In this document: positions 18,479-27,977 of the stretch, piece after piece
How positions within the stretch are numbered: the first letter of the stretch is position 1
Layout: every line of letters starts with the position of its first letter
Origin: Pseudocalidococcus azoricus BACA0444
GTDB taxonomy: Bacteria; Cyanobacteriota; Cyanobacteriia; Thermosynechococcales; Thermosynechococcaceae
DNA: 64,000 nt
Assembly: GCF_031729055.1 (NCBI RefSeq)
Contig: NZ_JAVMIP010000003.1
Coordinates: 202,243 to 266,242, forward strand
Direction of reading: 5' to 3'
The notes under the pieces: model-generated
What the model was told of the DNA's origin: nothing
The model's input: the letters and a program-made list of their open reading frames with translations, nothing else
Database searches by the model: none
Translations under genes and position numbers: made by a program

Positions 18479-18634
18479 TTTCTCCCTGATTTGAGACTCC
18501 AGCAGATCAAGGTTGGGGGAATTAAGGGCTTTGGGACAACTGATGATTTTGGCAATAGTCTTTTCGGTTGCCACCACTGTCCGGCCTGGGGAGAGGCGTT
18601 AAGCTAAAAAAGAACGGTGTCCAGAATACGACCC

Positions 18635-19600
18635 ATGACGAAGAACATGATTAAAAAAGTTTGGCAAACCCTGCGCCCGGCCCTCGGTGTCTTGGTGGCA
18701 GCAGTATTAATTTGGCAATTGGCTCTTGATGGGGGGACTGTCTTAGCGGCTCGGAGTGGCGGGCGCGTCGGGGGTGGCTCTTTCAGTCGGCCGGTTCCCA
18801 GTCGGTCCTACTCTCGGGGTGGTGGCTATGGAACTCCAGTCTATGGCGGGGGCTTTGGCTTTCCGTTTTTAATTCCCTTTTTTGGCCTTGGGGGCGGTTT
18901 TGGCGGCCTGTTTACCCTGATTTTGTTCTTTGGCCTGGCTAACTTCCTGGTTTCGTCCTTTCGGCGATTTCGGGAGGAGGGAGATAGCGGCATGGCCAGT
19001 GAATTGGGCAGTAGTAACCCAGCCGTGTCTTTGCACGTTCTTCATGTGGGCTTAACGGCTCAGGCTCGGGAACTACAGGCGGACTTAAATCGGATTGGCC
19101 TGAGTGCTGATACGAGTTCTGCCAGCGGGTTAACCAAGGTATTGCAAGAATCCACTTTGGCTCTGTTGCGGCATCCTGACTATTGGGTCTATGCAGCTTC
19201 TGAGGAAAAACAAACCAGGCTCTTAGCCGCAGAAACTCAATTTAACCAACTGGCATTAGCAGAACGGAGCAAACTCTCGGCCGAAACCCTCTCCAACTAT
19301 CGCCAAGAACTTCGTCAGACCCCAGTGGTGGCCCTGAGCCAGGCCGAGAAAGATGCCCTTGCCTATGGGTCTGCCAGTGGTGAATATATTGTTGTTACCT
19401 TGATTGTGGCTTCTGAGGGTAAATTCAACTTACCGAAAATTAACTCCAGCAGTGATCTCCGCCAGGCCCTCCAACAGTTGGGTGGGATTAGTAGTGATCG
19501 ATTGTTGGCGGTGGAATTACTGTGGCAACCCCAGGCCATGGGTGATACTCTAACTGCTGATGAGGTTCTACTGGCTTATCCGCAGTTAAAGCTAGTTTAG
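18635..19600 (+). CDS. DUF1517 family protein (thylakoid/plastid-type membrane protein)
   Basis: About 321 residues from the ATG at 18635 (a GTG at 18617 is possible). A signal or membrane helix (about 15-38, ending VLAARSGG) is followed by a Gly/Ser/Arg-rich stretch (RSGGRVGGGSFSRPVPSRSY), a hydrophobic Gly/Phe-rich helix (about 75-110), and a cytosolic domain beginning VSLHVLHVGLTAQARELQAD. This layout matches the DUF1517 family, which is conserved in cyanobacteria and plastids and has no firm function. Its stop codon overlaps that of the convergent methyltransferase by 4 bp. Confidence 0.85.
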   Translation: MTKNMIKKVWQTLRPALGVLVAAVLIWQLALDGGTVLAARSGGRVGGGSFSRPVPSRSYSRGGGYGTPVYGGGFGFPFLIPFFGLGGGFGGLFTLILFFGLANFLVSSFRRFREEGDSGMASELGSSNPAVSLHVLHVGLTAQARELQADLNRIGLSADTSSASGLTKVLQESTLALLRHPDYWVYAASEEKQTRLLAAETQFNQLALAERSKLSAETLSNYRQELRQTPVVALSQAEKDALAYGSASGEYIVVTLIVASEGKFNLPKINSSSDLRQALQQLGGISSDRLLAVELLWQPQAMGDTLTADEVLLAYPQLKLV

Positions 19601-20235
19601 GCGCGGGAGACCACAGCAACCATAAATTCCCAGGCCCAGTTAGGACGGATCCGCTCTAGGTGGTGAAGGTTTAACTGGGTCTTTTGGATCAGACCTCGCA
19701 ATTCTGCACGGGTGTAACAGCCCCGATAGGTTGAATCTAGCCAAGGCAGCAGCCAATCATAGATCTGACAGAGCCAATAATCTCTGCACCAATCCACAAT
19801 GATGAGTTTGCCAGCCGGATCGAGGACGCGTTTCATTTCTGTTAGAGCTTTTACAGGTTCGGGGAAATAATGAAAGGCACTGCTGGTGACAATCCGGTCA
19901 AAACTGGCATCAGGAAAAGGAAGTTGCTGGATATTGGCAGATTCAAACTGGGCCTGGGGAAAGGATTGACATTTATTCATGGCCACAGCCAGCATTTTGG
20001 AAGACAGGTCAATGCCGGTAAAGTTTAACTCTGGATATTGGCTTAAGAGGCGATAGGCAAACTCCCCAGTTCCACAGGCCAGGTCTAAAACCCGATGGGA
20101 GGCATGAATATCTGACCAGGCCTGGAGGATGTGTAAAGACTTGTCTAAATAGTCATGCCAACGGTGATCATAATGAGCCGCCATCCGGTCATATTGCTGT
20201 TGGATTCGGGCCTCTAGGGATTTTCTCAAGGTCAT
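19597..20235 (-). CDS. Class I SAM-dependent methyltransferase
   Basis: A 212-residue Rossmann methyltransferase. Motif I is VLDLACGTGEFAYRLL (about residues 49-64), the acidic loop is FTGIDLSSKMLAVA, and post-II/III motifs are FDRIVTSSAFHYFPEPVKAL and LIIVDWCRDYW. It resembles UbiE/MenG-like small-molecule methyltransferases, but the substrate cannot be read from sequence. It lies 12 bp downstream of the glycosyltransferase on the same strand, so the two may modify one lipid or glycan. Confidence 0.85.
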   Translation of the reverse strand: MTLRKSLEARIQQQYDRMAAHYDHRWHDYLDKSLHILQAWSDIHASHRVLDLACGTGEFAYRLLSQYPELNFTGIDLSSKMLAVAMNKCQSFPQAQFESANIQQLPFPDASFDRIVTSSAFHYFPEPVKALTEMKRVLDPAGKLIIVDWCRDYWLCQIYDWLLPWLDSTYRGCYTRAELRGLIQKTQLNLHHLERIRPNWAWEFMVAVVSRA

Positions 20236-20247
20236 TTCTCAGGAATA

Positions 20248-21408
20248 TCAATAGTCGAAACCCTGCTTTTCCACCAAGTACCCCCCCGGCTCTAATTCTA
20301 ATTCTCGGCCCCGCCAATGGACTTTGCGACCAAAACATCCCACGAGCCAGATTAAAAAACTCAAGCCATCTCTGAGGGGCAAAACCCAAATCCAGGCCCA
20401 AAGCTTCTCAGAGTTCATGGTTTGGCAACAGGTCCAGGCCTGGAGAAATCGGATCCCCCAAACTATCCCTAAAATGGCTACTGTCCAAGGTGCTCCAGAT
20501 ATTAAAACCAAGCCGAGACTATAGACGGTGCCAAAGGTAAATCCAATTCCATAGTATTGCGAGCCGCGATTAAAGCGAATCCCCCTGGCCCAGCGGACTT
20601 CTCGTTCAAACACAGTCGCCAGGGAATCTGCACCACAATCGTTATGGAGTACATAGGTGGAAAGCTCAACCCCATACCCCGCCGCCGCCGCCTCATACCC
20701 CAGCCGATAATCGTCCCCAATCCGATTTTTCGCTAATTCCATTGCCCCAGTTTGAGTTAATACCTGAGACCGGACAGCAATCGTCGGCCCAACCGCAAAC
20801 TTAAGACCGCCATCCAACATTCGAGCAATTAAAATACTTGGAATAAAATCTAAACAACGTCCCAGTGCAGCTAAGGCGGCTCCCAGGCCCCGCGGGCGAT
20901 GATCAAAATAGCCACAGGTGACAACTCCGAGTTGGGGATTTTGAAGGGGGGCAATCACGGTTGCTAAATAATCGGGGGTGACGCGAATATCACTATCTAC
21001 AAAAACAATGATCTGGCCATTGGCATACTGACGCAGCTGGAGCAAATTACTAATTTTGTAGTTCACGCCGAGAATTTCTGGACAGTGATACCAACGAACC
21101 AGGTAGGGATAGGTTTGCACCAGTTGTTTAAGGAGGGGAACGGCTGGGTCTGATAATTCCCGCACCCCAAACAGGACGTTGTAATTCGAGTAATCCTGCT
21201 GACAAAGAGAAAGCCAATTTTCCCAGGCCCCGGCTTCCAAGCCACAAACAGGCACTAAGATTGTCACGGGTGGGGCCGGATTGAGGGGCGGCAGTTTGGG
21301 TCGCTGAAAGAAGCGTTGAACAGCAATCGTTTGCCAAATATAAAAGCTTAGCCCCGTTAAACTGAGAATCCCAAAGCCGATTTCGAGGACTTGTTGGATC
21401 AACCTCAT
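20248..21408 (-). CDS. Family 2/21 glycosyltransferase, HpnI/ceramide-glucosyltransferase-like
   Basis: A 386-residue membrane glycosyltransferase. One N-terminal span (about 8-28) precedes a GT-A domain with VTILVPVCGLE, the nucleotide-sugar motif IIVFVDSDIRV, IGDDYRLGYEAAAAGYGVEL (acceptor-site Asp) and the FEREVRWARG version of (Q/R)xxRW, followed by two or three C-terminal spans. The pattern fits GT21-like enzymes such as HpnI, which adds N-acetylglucosamine to bacteriohopanetetrol, or ceramide/diacylglycerol glucosyltransferases. The lipid acceptor is an inference. It is paired with the downstream methyltransferase. Confidence 0.82.
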   Translation of the reverse strand: MRLIQQVLEIGFGILSLTGLSFYIWQTIAVQRFFQRPKLPPLNPAPPVTILVPVCGLEAGAWENWLSLCQQDYSNYNVLFGVRELSDPAVPLLKQLVQTYPYLVRWYHCPEILGVNYKISNLLQLRQYANGQIIVFVDSDIRVTPDYLATVIAPLQNPQLGVVTCGYFDHRPRGLGAALAALGRCLDFIPSILIARMLDGGLKFAVGPTIAVRSQVLTQTGAMELAKNRIGDDYRLGYEAAAAGYGVELSTYVLHNDCGADSLATVFEREVRWARGIRFNRGSQYYGIGFTFGTVYSLGLVLISGAPWTVAILGIVWGIRFLQAWTCCQTMNSEKLWAWIWVLPLRDGLSFLIWLVGCFGRKVHWRGRELELEPGGYLVEKQGFDY

Positions 21409-21419
21409 GCCGCCAACCC

Positions 21420-22274
21420 CTAAATCTGGGCCGGGTGAGCAATGGTTCCAGTAGGGGGTGAACTGGCACTGGCATAGGCTTTAATGGGAATTCGGCCAGC
21501 TTGATAGGCTAATCGTCCAGCTTCAGTGGCGAGGGCCATGGCACGGGCCATTTGGGGGGAATGTTCAGCTTGGGCAATGGCCGTATTAATCAGTAAGGCA
21601 TCTGCGCCTAATTCCATGGCCTGGGCGGCTTCGGAAGGAGAACCAATCCCCGCATCCACCACCACCGGGACATTGACCAGATCGACAATGATTTGGATAT
21701 TGGCGGCATTTTTCAGGCCTTGTCCGGAGCCAATTGGAGAAGCCAAGGGCATGACGGTGGCACAACCCACTTCTTCTAGGCGTTTGGCCAAGAGGGGATC
21801 CGCATTGATATAGGGGAGAACCGCAAAGCCTTCTTTGACCAGTTGGGTGGCTGCCTCTAACGTCCCAATCGGATCGGGCAAGAGATATTTAGGATCCGGA
21901 ATGACTTCTAATTTGACAAAGTTATTTTCTTCTTGTCCCAATAGTTTGGCCATTTCGCGCCCTAACCGCGCTACCCGAATCGCCTCTTCTGCGGTTTGAC
22001 ATCCAGCGGTATTGGGTAACATCCAGATTTTTGACCAGTCAATGGCTTCGGCTAACCCCACATGGCCAGGGGCATTGGTTTGGACGCGGCGGACGGCAAC
22101 GGTGACAATTTCACAACCACTGGCGGCCAGACTGGCCTGCATTTCAGCCATGGAGCGATATTTCCCAGTTCCTGTCATCAACCGCGATTGGAAGCTGCGG
22201 CCGGCAATGGTGAGGGGAGCCGGATCGGGGAGGTTTCCTGCACTGACAGGGGAGGCAATATCCTGAGTCAACAT
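21420..22274 (-). CDS. thiG: Thiazole synthase
   Basis: About 284 residues from the ATG at 22274; upstream ATGs exist (22307, 22331) but the earliest would run into the divergent cyclophilin gene. ThiG signatures include [27 protein letters not shown] (Schiff-base region), [40 protein letters not shown] with ATVMPL, and [20 protein letters not shown]. It builds the thiazole phosphate of thiamin from DXP, ThiS-thiocarboxylate and dehydroglycine. No ThiS or ThiO gene is visible nearby and no TPP riboswitch was seen. Confidence 0.95.
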   Translation of the reverse strand: MLTQDIASPVSAGNLPDPAPLTIAGRSFQSRLMTGTGKYRSMAEMQASLAASGCEIVTVAVRRVQTNAPGHVGLAEAIDWSKIWMLPNTAGCQTAEEAIRVARLGREMAKLLGQEENNFVKLEVIPDPKYLLPDPIGTLEAATQLVKEGFAVLPYINADPLLAKRLEEVGCATVMPLASPIGSGQGLKNAANIQIIVDLVNVPVVVDAGIGSPSEAAQAMELGADALLINTAIAQAEHSPQMARAMALATEAGRLAYQAGRIPIKAYASASSPPTGTIAHPAQI

Positions 22275-22385
22275 AGCCAGTAATTGTGATATTTCCTTTC
22301 TCACCATACCAGGCCGGGCTAACTCTCCCATCAAGTTGGCCCCTCTCAGGCGAAAATTAAAGATGAAGCAGTTTGGCATAGCACG

Positions 22386-23513
22386 ATGAACTTCCAGGCC
22401 TGGCACCGATTCTTCTCCCGCTTTTGGGCTGTGGTTATTTGTGGGGTGTTCCTCTGGGGTCTGGGTTTGGGGGGCATGAGCAACGGGGCCTGGGCCAGTG
22501 GTTGGGACTATTCTCCCTTAATGGCGGCCTTGCCCCAAGGGAATGCAGTCACGGATGGCAAAGCGATCTTGCGAAATGCCCTGCCCATTGATAACCCCAC
22601 CGTCCGCGAACTCCAAGGCAATCTGGAGGATATTTCCAATCAACTGCGGGCTAAACGCTGGAGTGGGATCGGTGGTGATATTAAAAAAGCCCAGCGACTC
22701 TTAGAAACCAAAGCCGACAAGCTCTTGGCCAGTATTTCTCCAGATCGCCAACCCCAGGCCCAGACCTATCTTGAGCAACTGCACCAGACCCTAGACGCGT
22801 TACAAACCGCCGCAGAGGCCAAGGATCGCCAACAACTGCTGCCCCTGAAAGCCCAGGCCTTGGATCAGGTTGGGGGGCTGGAAGATTTGATGGTGACAGG
22901 GTTTCCTTTTCAAGTTCCGGCTGAGTATGGCCATTTACCCCAATTATTAGGTCGAGCCACGGTCAAACTAACCACTAGTAAAGGGGAAATCACCGTAGTT
23001 GTAGATGGCTATAGTGCCCCAGTCACGGCGGGTAATTTTGTCGATTTAGTCCAGCGAGGATTTTATAATCAGTTGCCCTTTACGCGGGCCGAAGAATCCT
23101 ATGTTTTACAAGCTGGCGATCCCCCCGGCCCCGAAGATGGCTTCATTGACCCCAAAACGAAAACATATCGGGCCATTCCCCTAGAAATTCTCACTGATGG
23201 CGATGATACTCCCCTCTACGGGATCACCTTGGAAGACGCAGGCCGTTATTTAGAGCATCCAGTCCTACCCTTTTCAGCCTATGGAACCCTCGCCTTAGCC
23301 CGACCCAATGAGGATGCTAACGGTGGCTCCTCGCAGTTTTTCTTTCTGCTCTTTGAGCCTGAGCTAACCCCAGCGGGTTTGAATTTACTGGATGGCCGCT
23401 ATGCGGTGTTTGGCTATACCGTGGATGGGCAAGAGGTTCTGGGTAAACTCCGGCCTGGGGACATGATTGAAAAAGCTGAGGTGATTGCAGGGGGAGAAAA
23501 TCTGGTGTCCTAG
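22386..23513 (+). CDS. Thylakoid-lumen cyclophilin, CYP38/TLP38-like peptidyl-prolyl isomerase
   Basis: A 375-residue precursor. A signal peptide (hydrophobic 12-30, ending GAWASG) is followed by a helical PsbQ-like domain (about 55-165: [20 protein letters not shown] and neighbours) and a C-terminal cyclophilin domain (about 190-370) with [20 protein letters not shown] and [20 protein letters not shown]. This architecture is that of CYP38/TLP40, which assists photosystem II assembly in the thylakoid lumen. The classical catalytic Arg/Phe/Trp set is incomplete, so isomerase activity may be weak. Confidence 0.9.
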   Translation: MNFQAWHRFFSRFWAVVICGVFLWGLGLGGMSNGAWASGWDYSPLMAALPQGNAVTDGKAILRNALPIDNPTVRELQGNLEDISNQLRAKRWSGIGGDIKKAQRLLETKADKLLASISPDRQPQAQTYLEQLHQTLDALQTAAEAKDRQQLLPLKAQALDQVGGLEDLMVTGFPFQVPAEYGHLPQLLGRATVKLTTSKGEITVVVDGYSAPVTAGNFVDLVQRGFYNQLPFTRAEESYVLQAGDPPGPEDGFIDPKTKTYRAIPLEILTDGDDTPLYGITLEDAGRYLEHPVLPFSAYGTLALARPNEDANGGSSQFFFLLFEPELTPAGLNLLDGRYAVFGYTVDGQEVLGKLRPGDMIEKAEVIAGGENLVS

Positions 23514-23517
23514 GGGC

Positions 23518-23703
23518 TTAGAGCCAGAACATGGGCATCAACAGGCCAATGGCGAAGGTGAGAGCGAGGATCACTCCAAGGGGAAGAGAAATAGACTGCC
23601 AAAATAGGAAACTAACCACGGCTGGACTGGCATTTTGAACCGATAAAATGGCAATCCCAATCACGGTGAGGGCAATGACAGCAAAGAGAAGATTTTTAGA
23701 CAT
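23518..23703 (-). CDS. LapA-like (DUF1049) small membrane protein
   Basis: A 61-residue protein with two hydrophobic helices (about 5-22 and 38-58) separated by SVQNASPAVVSFLFWQSISL. The NxxxVxVSFLFW-like segment followed by LPLGVILAL is typical of the lipopolysaccharide-assembly LapA/DUF1049 family. It is short, lacking the cytoplasmic coiled coil of E. coli LapA. It is convergent with the cyclophilin gene with a 4-bp gap. Confidence 0.7.
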   Translation of the reverse strand: MSKNLLFAVIALTVIGIAILSVQNASPAVVSFLFWQSISLPLGVILALTFAIGLLMPMFWL

Positions 23704-23760
23704 TTAATCTAACCAGATTCTATTTTGTTGAGAATTTCTGTAGTTCCCGGAGCGGTAATC

Positions 23761-23973
23761 CTATTTATTTTTTTGGAGTTCTTGAACTGCCTTTTCAGAG
23801 CGATTATAGGGGTTATAGGTGGCAAAGCTAGAAAAAATGGAGCTAAAAAAATGATTGGCTCCGCTCCGTAAGGTTTGGCTAAAGCTCCCCAGAGGGCCGG
23901 GAATGGCTGAACCATAGGCAATATAAACGAGGAAGACAACAATAACTGGTAAGGCATAATCCTTAGGGCGCAT
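23761..23973 (-). CDS. Small single-span membrane protein of unknown function
   Basis: A 70-residue ORF beginning MRPKDYALPVIVVFLVYIAY, with one hydrophobic helix (about 8-28), then a Ser/Phe-rich segment and a charged C-terminus ending EKAVQELQKNK. It lies 57 bp upstream of the DUF1049 gene on the same strand. A 109-residue ORF in another frame (23709-24038) overlaps it but has less protein-like composition, so I prefer this one. I do not recognise the family. Confidence 0.5.
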   Translation of the reverse strand: MRPKDYALPVIVVFLVYIAYGSAIPGPLGSFSQTLRSGANHFFSSIFSSFATYNPYNRSEKAVQELQKNK

Positions 23974-24266
23974 CGCAGTTCTTGGGTCGAGTTATATTCC
24001 CTGATTCTAAGCGTTCTGTAGATGGTTTTTGCCAACAAAAATTCGAGGAACCCAACCTATCAGCCCCTTTGTAACTGGCCTTGATCCCATTGCCAACCCT
24101 AAGACTCTGGCCAAAATGTTTAGCTAGCCCAGGCCGGTCTGGGGCAAACCCTTCAAAAAAGGAGTAGGAGGGTTAATTCTTAGTAACATTCTCTTAAATT
24201 AATCTTAAAAATCTAAAGACTTAATAAAGAGACGCTCTGTTCAGCAGAAATACCTATAACGTAATT

Positions 24267-24340
24267 GTTCAAGATACCTCCTAACTGCGTCCTTGGCCCT
24301 GCCCCAAAAAAACGATGGGGAATTGCAGGGTCATTTTTTT
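24267..24340 (+). ncRNA. Candidate small RNA ending in a strong terminator
   Basis: A TATAAC at 24255-24260 could be a -10 box, although no good -35 is visible. The proposed transcript contains ATACCTCCTAACTG, whose CCUCCU is complementary to a Shine-Dalgarno sequence, and ends in the terminator at 24297-24340. No ORF precedes the terminator on this strand, which argues for a non-coding transcript. This is inference from the orphan terminator. Confidence 0.35.
24297..24340 (+). terminator. Orphan Rho-independent terminator
   Basis: CCCTGC pairs with GCAGGG (24325-24330) and an inner CCCC pairs with GGGG (24317-24320) around an A-rich loop. Seven T follow at 24334-24340. No coding gene lies upstream on this strand. 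Confidence 0.75.
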
Positions 24341-24875
24341 GTGCGCTTTTTCAGGCCAATTTACTTAGTCCAATTCTAGTCCATTAAATACGCAAAAGTC
24401 CTGTGAATATTTAAAAATATAGCTTGTAGATACTTGCTCTATTGCGTGAGCCGCAGAAGTTCAAATTCCTTGCCCCCAATTCTGGCCTGGCGCACAAACA
24501 TATCCCTAAGCCTAATCCCGAGCCTTCTTGGTTTCTTGTCCTGTCTAAATGACTCAGGCTTTAGAATTTAATCTTTGCAGGGTTATTTTTCAAATTTCAC
24601 AGATGCAGGGCTATTCCCCGTCCTAATTATTCCTCAATGATTTCCCCTATCCCAGTGGTCTTAAGCAGATTGCTCTGCCCCATTAAACCCCTGCATCAAT
24701 TGCTTTTTGAAATGCCCCTATCCAAATTTCAACGGGATTACGCTCTAAAACCTCCTCCAAAACATTTACTGACTTGATTAAAATACTAAAAAATTAGACT
24801 TAAACTAAGACTTAACATAAGTCTAAAAATCTTATTTTAAAACAAATCTGCAAAAAATAAGGCATCCAATTCAGT

Positions 24876-24983
24876 TATGGCGGTACGCAGACTGTTCTGA
24901 GAGCGTAAAAATCTTAAAAAAACAGCCCATAAAGTATTTTCCGACTTGTCTCTCTAGCCCTAAATAAAATAAGTAAGGCCATA
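24876..24983. mobile_element. MITE copy B
   Basis: This is a diverged 108-bp relative of the copy at 9406: TATGGCGGTACGCAGACTG at the left, a shared CTGTTCTGAGAG core, TTTTCCGACTTGTC and CCCTAAATA near the right end, and GTAAGGCCATA at the right terminus. The terminal inverted repeats have several mismatches, so it looks old. It lies in non-coding DNA. Confidence 0.75.
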
Positions 24984-25065
24984 TTTATTTCCCAAGGAAT
25001 TTTTACTGTCTCTAATTTGCTTCTGCCCCATCCCAATGAGTCACAGGACAATTACGAGAGCTTTT

Positions 25066-27885
25066 CTAATGAACTGAGGTCTTAGCTAAATCATCTAAAA
25101 CGGCTTGGGCTGATTGGTATCGTTGCCGGAAGTTGTAGCGCACCATCCGATTGAGAATATGCTCAAATTGGTCAGAAATTGGCGTAGCACTGGCCCAAAT
25201 TAACTCACCAGAATTTCGATCATGCTGAATATTACTGGGACTAACTCCACTGAGGGCTTGAATGGCCACGGCTCCCAAGGCATAAATATCACTGGCGAAG
25301 GTCGGGTATCCGGCCATTTGTTCGCTGGGGGCATAGCCACGGGTGCCAATCGCAATCGTAAATTTCTGATCTATGGCGGCCATATCTTCCGGTTGAATAT
25401 GGCGGACCGCTCCAAAATCAATTAGGACAAGCTGCTGATCTGAATCCCGGCGGAGAATATTTCCAGGTTTAATATCGCGATGAATTACGTTTAAGCTGTG
25501 GACATAGACGAGGATGGTTAAAATTTCCTCTAAAAGTTTCCTAACATATCCTGGGCTAAAAATCCGCTGTTGTTGCAACTCATCCTGAAGAGAGCGACCC
25601 TTAACATACTCTTGAACTAAGAAAAAGGCTTGACTCTCCTCAAAGTAGGCTAGAAGTCTGGGAATACGATCGTGCTGGCCAACCTGAGCTAACGTTGCTG
25701 CCTCCCGTTGAAATAACCGTCGCGCCACCTGCATAAATTTGGCATCGGAGCGTGAGGGCAATAGCTGTTTCACAACACACACCGGCTTAAGAGGCATTTG
25801 CGTATCCTCGGCCAAATAGGTGCGCCCAAAACCACCCCGTCCTAACTGGGTAATGATTTGATACCGTCCCGCCAGCAGGCCTGGAATCAGTTCCGCTGAA
25901 TAGCTATGGGCATCAATATCTTTGCCAGGACTAGAGGTGGGAATAGAACTCGTAGTCGGATCATGGTCCGTTGATTTCAGACCTAGGTTATGGGGGTTCA
26001 ATGCTGAAATATCGGTAATCGGAGCCTCTGTTTCCGGGGCGGCATCAAAATCAGCATCAACAACCGTTGCCTCTCCGGGGAAGACTTGAGGGGACGTTGG
26101 TATCGATGGCAGATTTGCGGCGTGGTTGGGGTTAAGTACCGCTGGTGGTGCGGCCGAGTCTGGTGGGGACGGTAATGAACCATCACCCGTTGAGCCTGGC
26201 TCACTATCGAGAACAAAGGTTGCTTCCGAACATTGCCCAGGCCGGGGATTTGGCACAGCCTTAGCAAAACGGGTTATTGACGGCCCATCTACGGCAAAGG
26301 TTTTTTCAGGATCAGTCGCATCTTGACTGGTTTCATCAGGAATATCTGTAAGCTCAATCAGGGTATCAGCGGGATCAGTTGGCTTGGGAGATGAGCGGGC
26401 AGGATTTTGGGGATAGCGTTGTTGCAGAGGGGCTGGATCCTGATTAAAGATGGCTGTTGATTCTTGCCCCCGGCCTGGCAGATTGGCAGATGCCGCCGGT
26501 GAGAGCGCTGTCAAATCCAGAGCCGTTGTGAGGAATGTTTGGGGCTGACTTGGGGGCAAGGAGACTGGATCGGGGGTGAGTACCGCTGGGGTGAGGGTTG
26601 CTGAAGGTGATTGTCCTTTCTCTAGACGAGTGGCTCCATAGATCACCATCGCTAATGAGGTTGTCACCATCCCCAGGCCTGCTGGAATCAACGGTAACCA
26701 TCCTGCTGCCACCACAAACACACCATAACTGACCCCCACCAAGGCTCCGACACCAATCCCCACCCCCAGGCTCGCCCACAGCCAAGAATATCGCCGGGAG
26801 AGATTCAACCAAAGCACCCCCGAGAGCAAAGACCAGCCATAGCCCCAAACCCATTCCCCCACCCCATCCCAGGCCCAGATTAAGGGTTGAGTACGATTTA
26901 CTGCCCCAATAATTTGTTGGACAATTTGGGCATGGATCACCAGGCCTGGGGTGCGTTCTTCTCCCTCTCTCAGATTGTTTAAGGGTGTAATAAATTTATC
27001 GTTGCTACTGTCCGCCGTTACCCCCAACAGCACGACCCGATTGCGAATTTGGGCCGGTGGCACTTCCCCCTTTAAGACCTGCGTCAAGGACACCTGTTGC
27101 CCCAAGCTTTCATCCTTTTGAAAGTCAATTAGAATCTGGTAGCCCCGCGCATCTATCCCTTGATACCCCCCCGTATTCGGCATAATCCGCTCAAACACCT
27201 GATCACCAATTTTTAACTGCTCATTGGCATCAAACTCAGCCGGTTTTGATAGATACCGTTGTGCGAGGAGAAACCCTAAAGAGGTCGCCGTAGTACAGAG
27301 AGCCTCAGGTGTCGGTGTCCGCACTAAAATCCCCCGCCGCACCACCCCATCAGGATCCAGGGGTAAATCGGCAAATCCCACCTGATCCGACTCTAAACCC
27401 GCTGGCGATGCCACCCCAGGATTATCCTGACGACCCACTTTACACAGGGCAAGGACATCAGGATGAGCAATCAGATATTGACTCAGGTTATTCTGAACCG
27501 TGTTTTCTACCTCAGGATTAAAGGGGTCAGGAATCGGTAAATCCCGAAATAGATCGAGGCCAATCACCTTTGGATTTCCGGCTTGAAGTTTTTCCAGGGC
27601 TTGGATTAAAAGCCAATCCGGTAACGGCCATATTTTTTGGGACTGAATATCTGCTTCCGTAATCGTGACCAACAGAATTGGCGAATCTACCACTCGCTCG
27701 GGCTCGGAGCGCATCATCTGGTCATAAGCCCGCAACTCAAATGACTCCAGCAAGGTCAGCATCTTCAGACCCATAACGCCCAGAGTAGCTCCAAAGGCAA
27801 TCAAAACGGCGGGAAGTTGGGACTGGAGAACATGTCGCCAAAGGGGAGCATTACTCATGGGGAAGCTATAAAAAATGGCCATCAA
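25066..27885 (-). CDS. CHASE2-domain serine/threonine protein kinase
   Basis: A 939-residue protein; an in-frame ATG at 27858 is an equally possible start. A CHASE2 sensor (about 45-320) lies between an N-terminal membrane span (about 20-38) and three spans at about 335-425. A roughly 230-residue Pro/Ser/Thr-rich linker follows. The C-terminal kinase (about 670-935) has the P-loop LGRGGFGRTYLAED, VVKQLL (Lys), the catalytic loop HRDIKPGNI at about 799-807 and the DFG motif LIDFGAVRHI. It resembles cyanobacterial Spk kinases that sense an extracellular signal. It is followed downstream of its start by the DUF928 gene on the same strand. Confidence 0.92.
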   Translation of the reverse strand: MMAIFYSFPMSNAPLWRHVLQSQLPAVLIAFGATLGVMGLKMLTLLESFELRAYDQMMRSEPERVVDSPILLVTITEADIQSQKIWPLPDWLLIQALEKLQAGNPKVIGLDLFRDLPIPDPFNPEVENTVQNNLSQYLIAHPDVLALCKVGRQDNPGVASPAGLESDQVGFADLPLDPDGVVRRGILVRTPTPEALCTTATSLGFLLAQRYLSKPAEFDANEQLKIGDQVFERIMPNTGGYQGIDARGYQILIDFQKDESLGQQVSLTQVLKGEVPPAQIRNRVVLLGVTADSSNDKFITPLNNLREGEERTPGLVIHAQIVQQIIGAVNRTQPLIWAWDGVGEWVWGYGWSLLSGVLWLNLSRRYSWLWASLGVGIGVGALVGVSYGVFVVAAGWLPLIPAGLGMVTTSLAMVIYGATRLEKGQSPSATLTPAVLTPDPVSLPPSQPQTFLTTALDLTALSPAASANLPGRGQESTAIFNQDPAPLQQRYPQNPARSSPKPTDPADTLIELTDIPDETSQDATDPEKTFAVDGPSITRFAKAVPNPRPGQCSEATFVLDSEPGSTGDGSLPSPPDSAAPPAVLNPNHAANLPSIPTSPQVFPGEATVVDADFDAAPETEAPITDISALNPHNLGLKSTDHDPTTSSIPTSSPGKDIDAHSYSAELIPGLLAGRYQIITQLGRGGFGRTYLAEDTQMPLKPVCVVKQLLPSRSDAKFMQVARRLFQREAATLAQVGQHDRIPRLLAYFEESQAFFLVQEYVKGRSLQDELQQQRIFSPGYVRKLLEEILTILVYVHSLNVIHRDIKPGNILRRDSDQQLVLIDFGAVRHIQPEDMAAIDQKFTIAIGTRGYAPSEQMAGYPTFASDIYALGAVAIQALSGVSPSNIQHDRNSGELIWASATPISDQFEHILNRMVRYNFRQRYQSAQAVLDDLAKTSVH

Positions 27886-27977
27886 TTTATAGCCTTAATC
27901 TTAATCTCTCCCTTCCAAATTGAACGGATAGAGTTAAAATTCCCTGAGATTTCGCTGCGCTTGGGGCATTAACTGAG

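Larger units (their letters stand above)
24039..25065. other. Gene-poor 1-kb stretch
   Basis: No ORF of convincing length or composition is present. The region holds a strong plus-strand terminator at 24297-24340 with a possible small RNA ahead of it, and MITE copy B at 24876-24983. The remainder is AT-rich with frequent stops in all frames. I see no tRNA, although GTTCAAATTCC at about 24457-24467 superficially recalls a T-arm. Confidence 0.6.

Noticed and set aside
22275..22406. Longer thiG start at 22406
   Set aside because: It would overlap the start of the divergent cyclophilin gene and adds an unconserved N-terminus.
23709..24038. 109-residue minus-strand ORF overlapping the small membrane protein gene
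   Set aside because: It competes with the 70-residue ORF at 23761-23973, which has a clean single membrane span and charged tail.
24440..24480. tRNA fragment or attachment site (GTTCAAATTCC then TTGCCCCCA)
   Set aside because: The T-stem does not pair properly and no anticodon arm could be found; no duplicate copy marks an integrated element.
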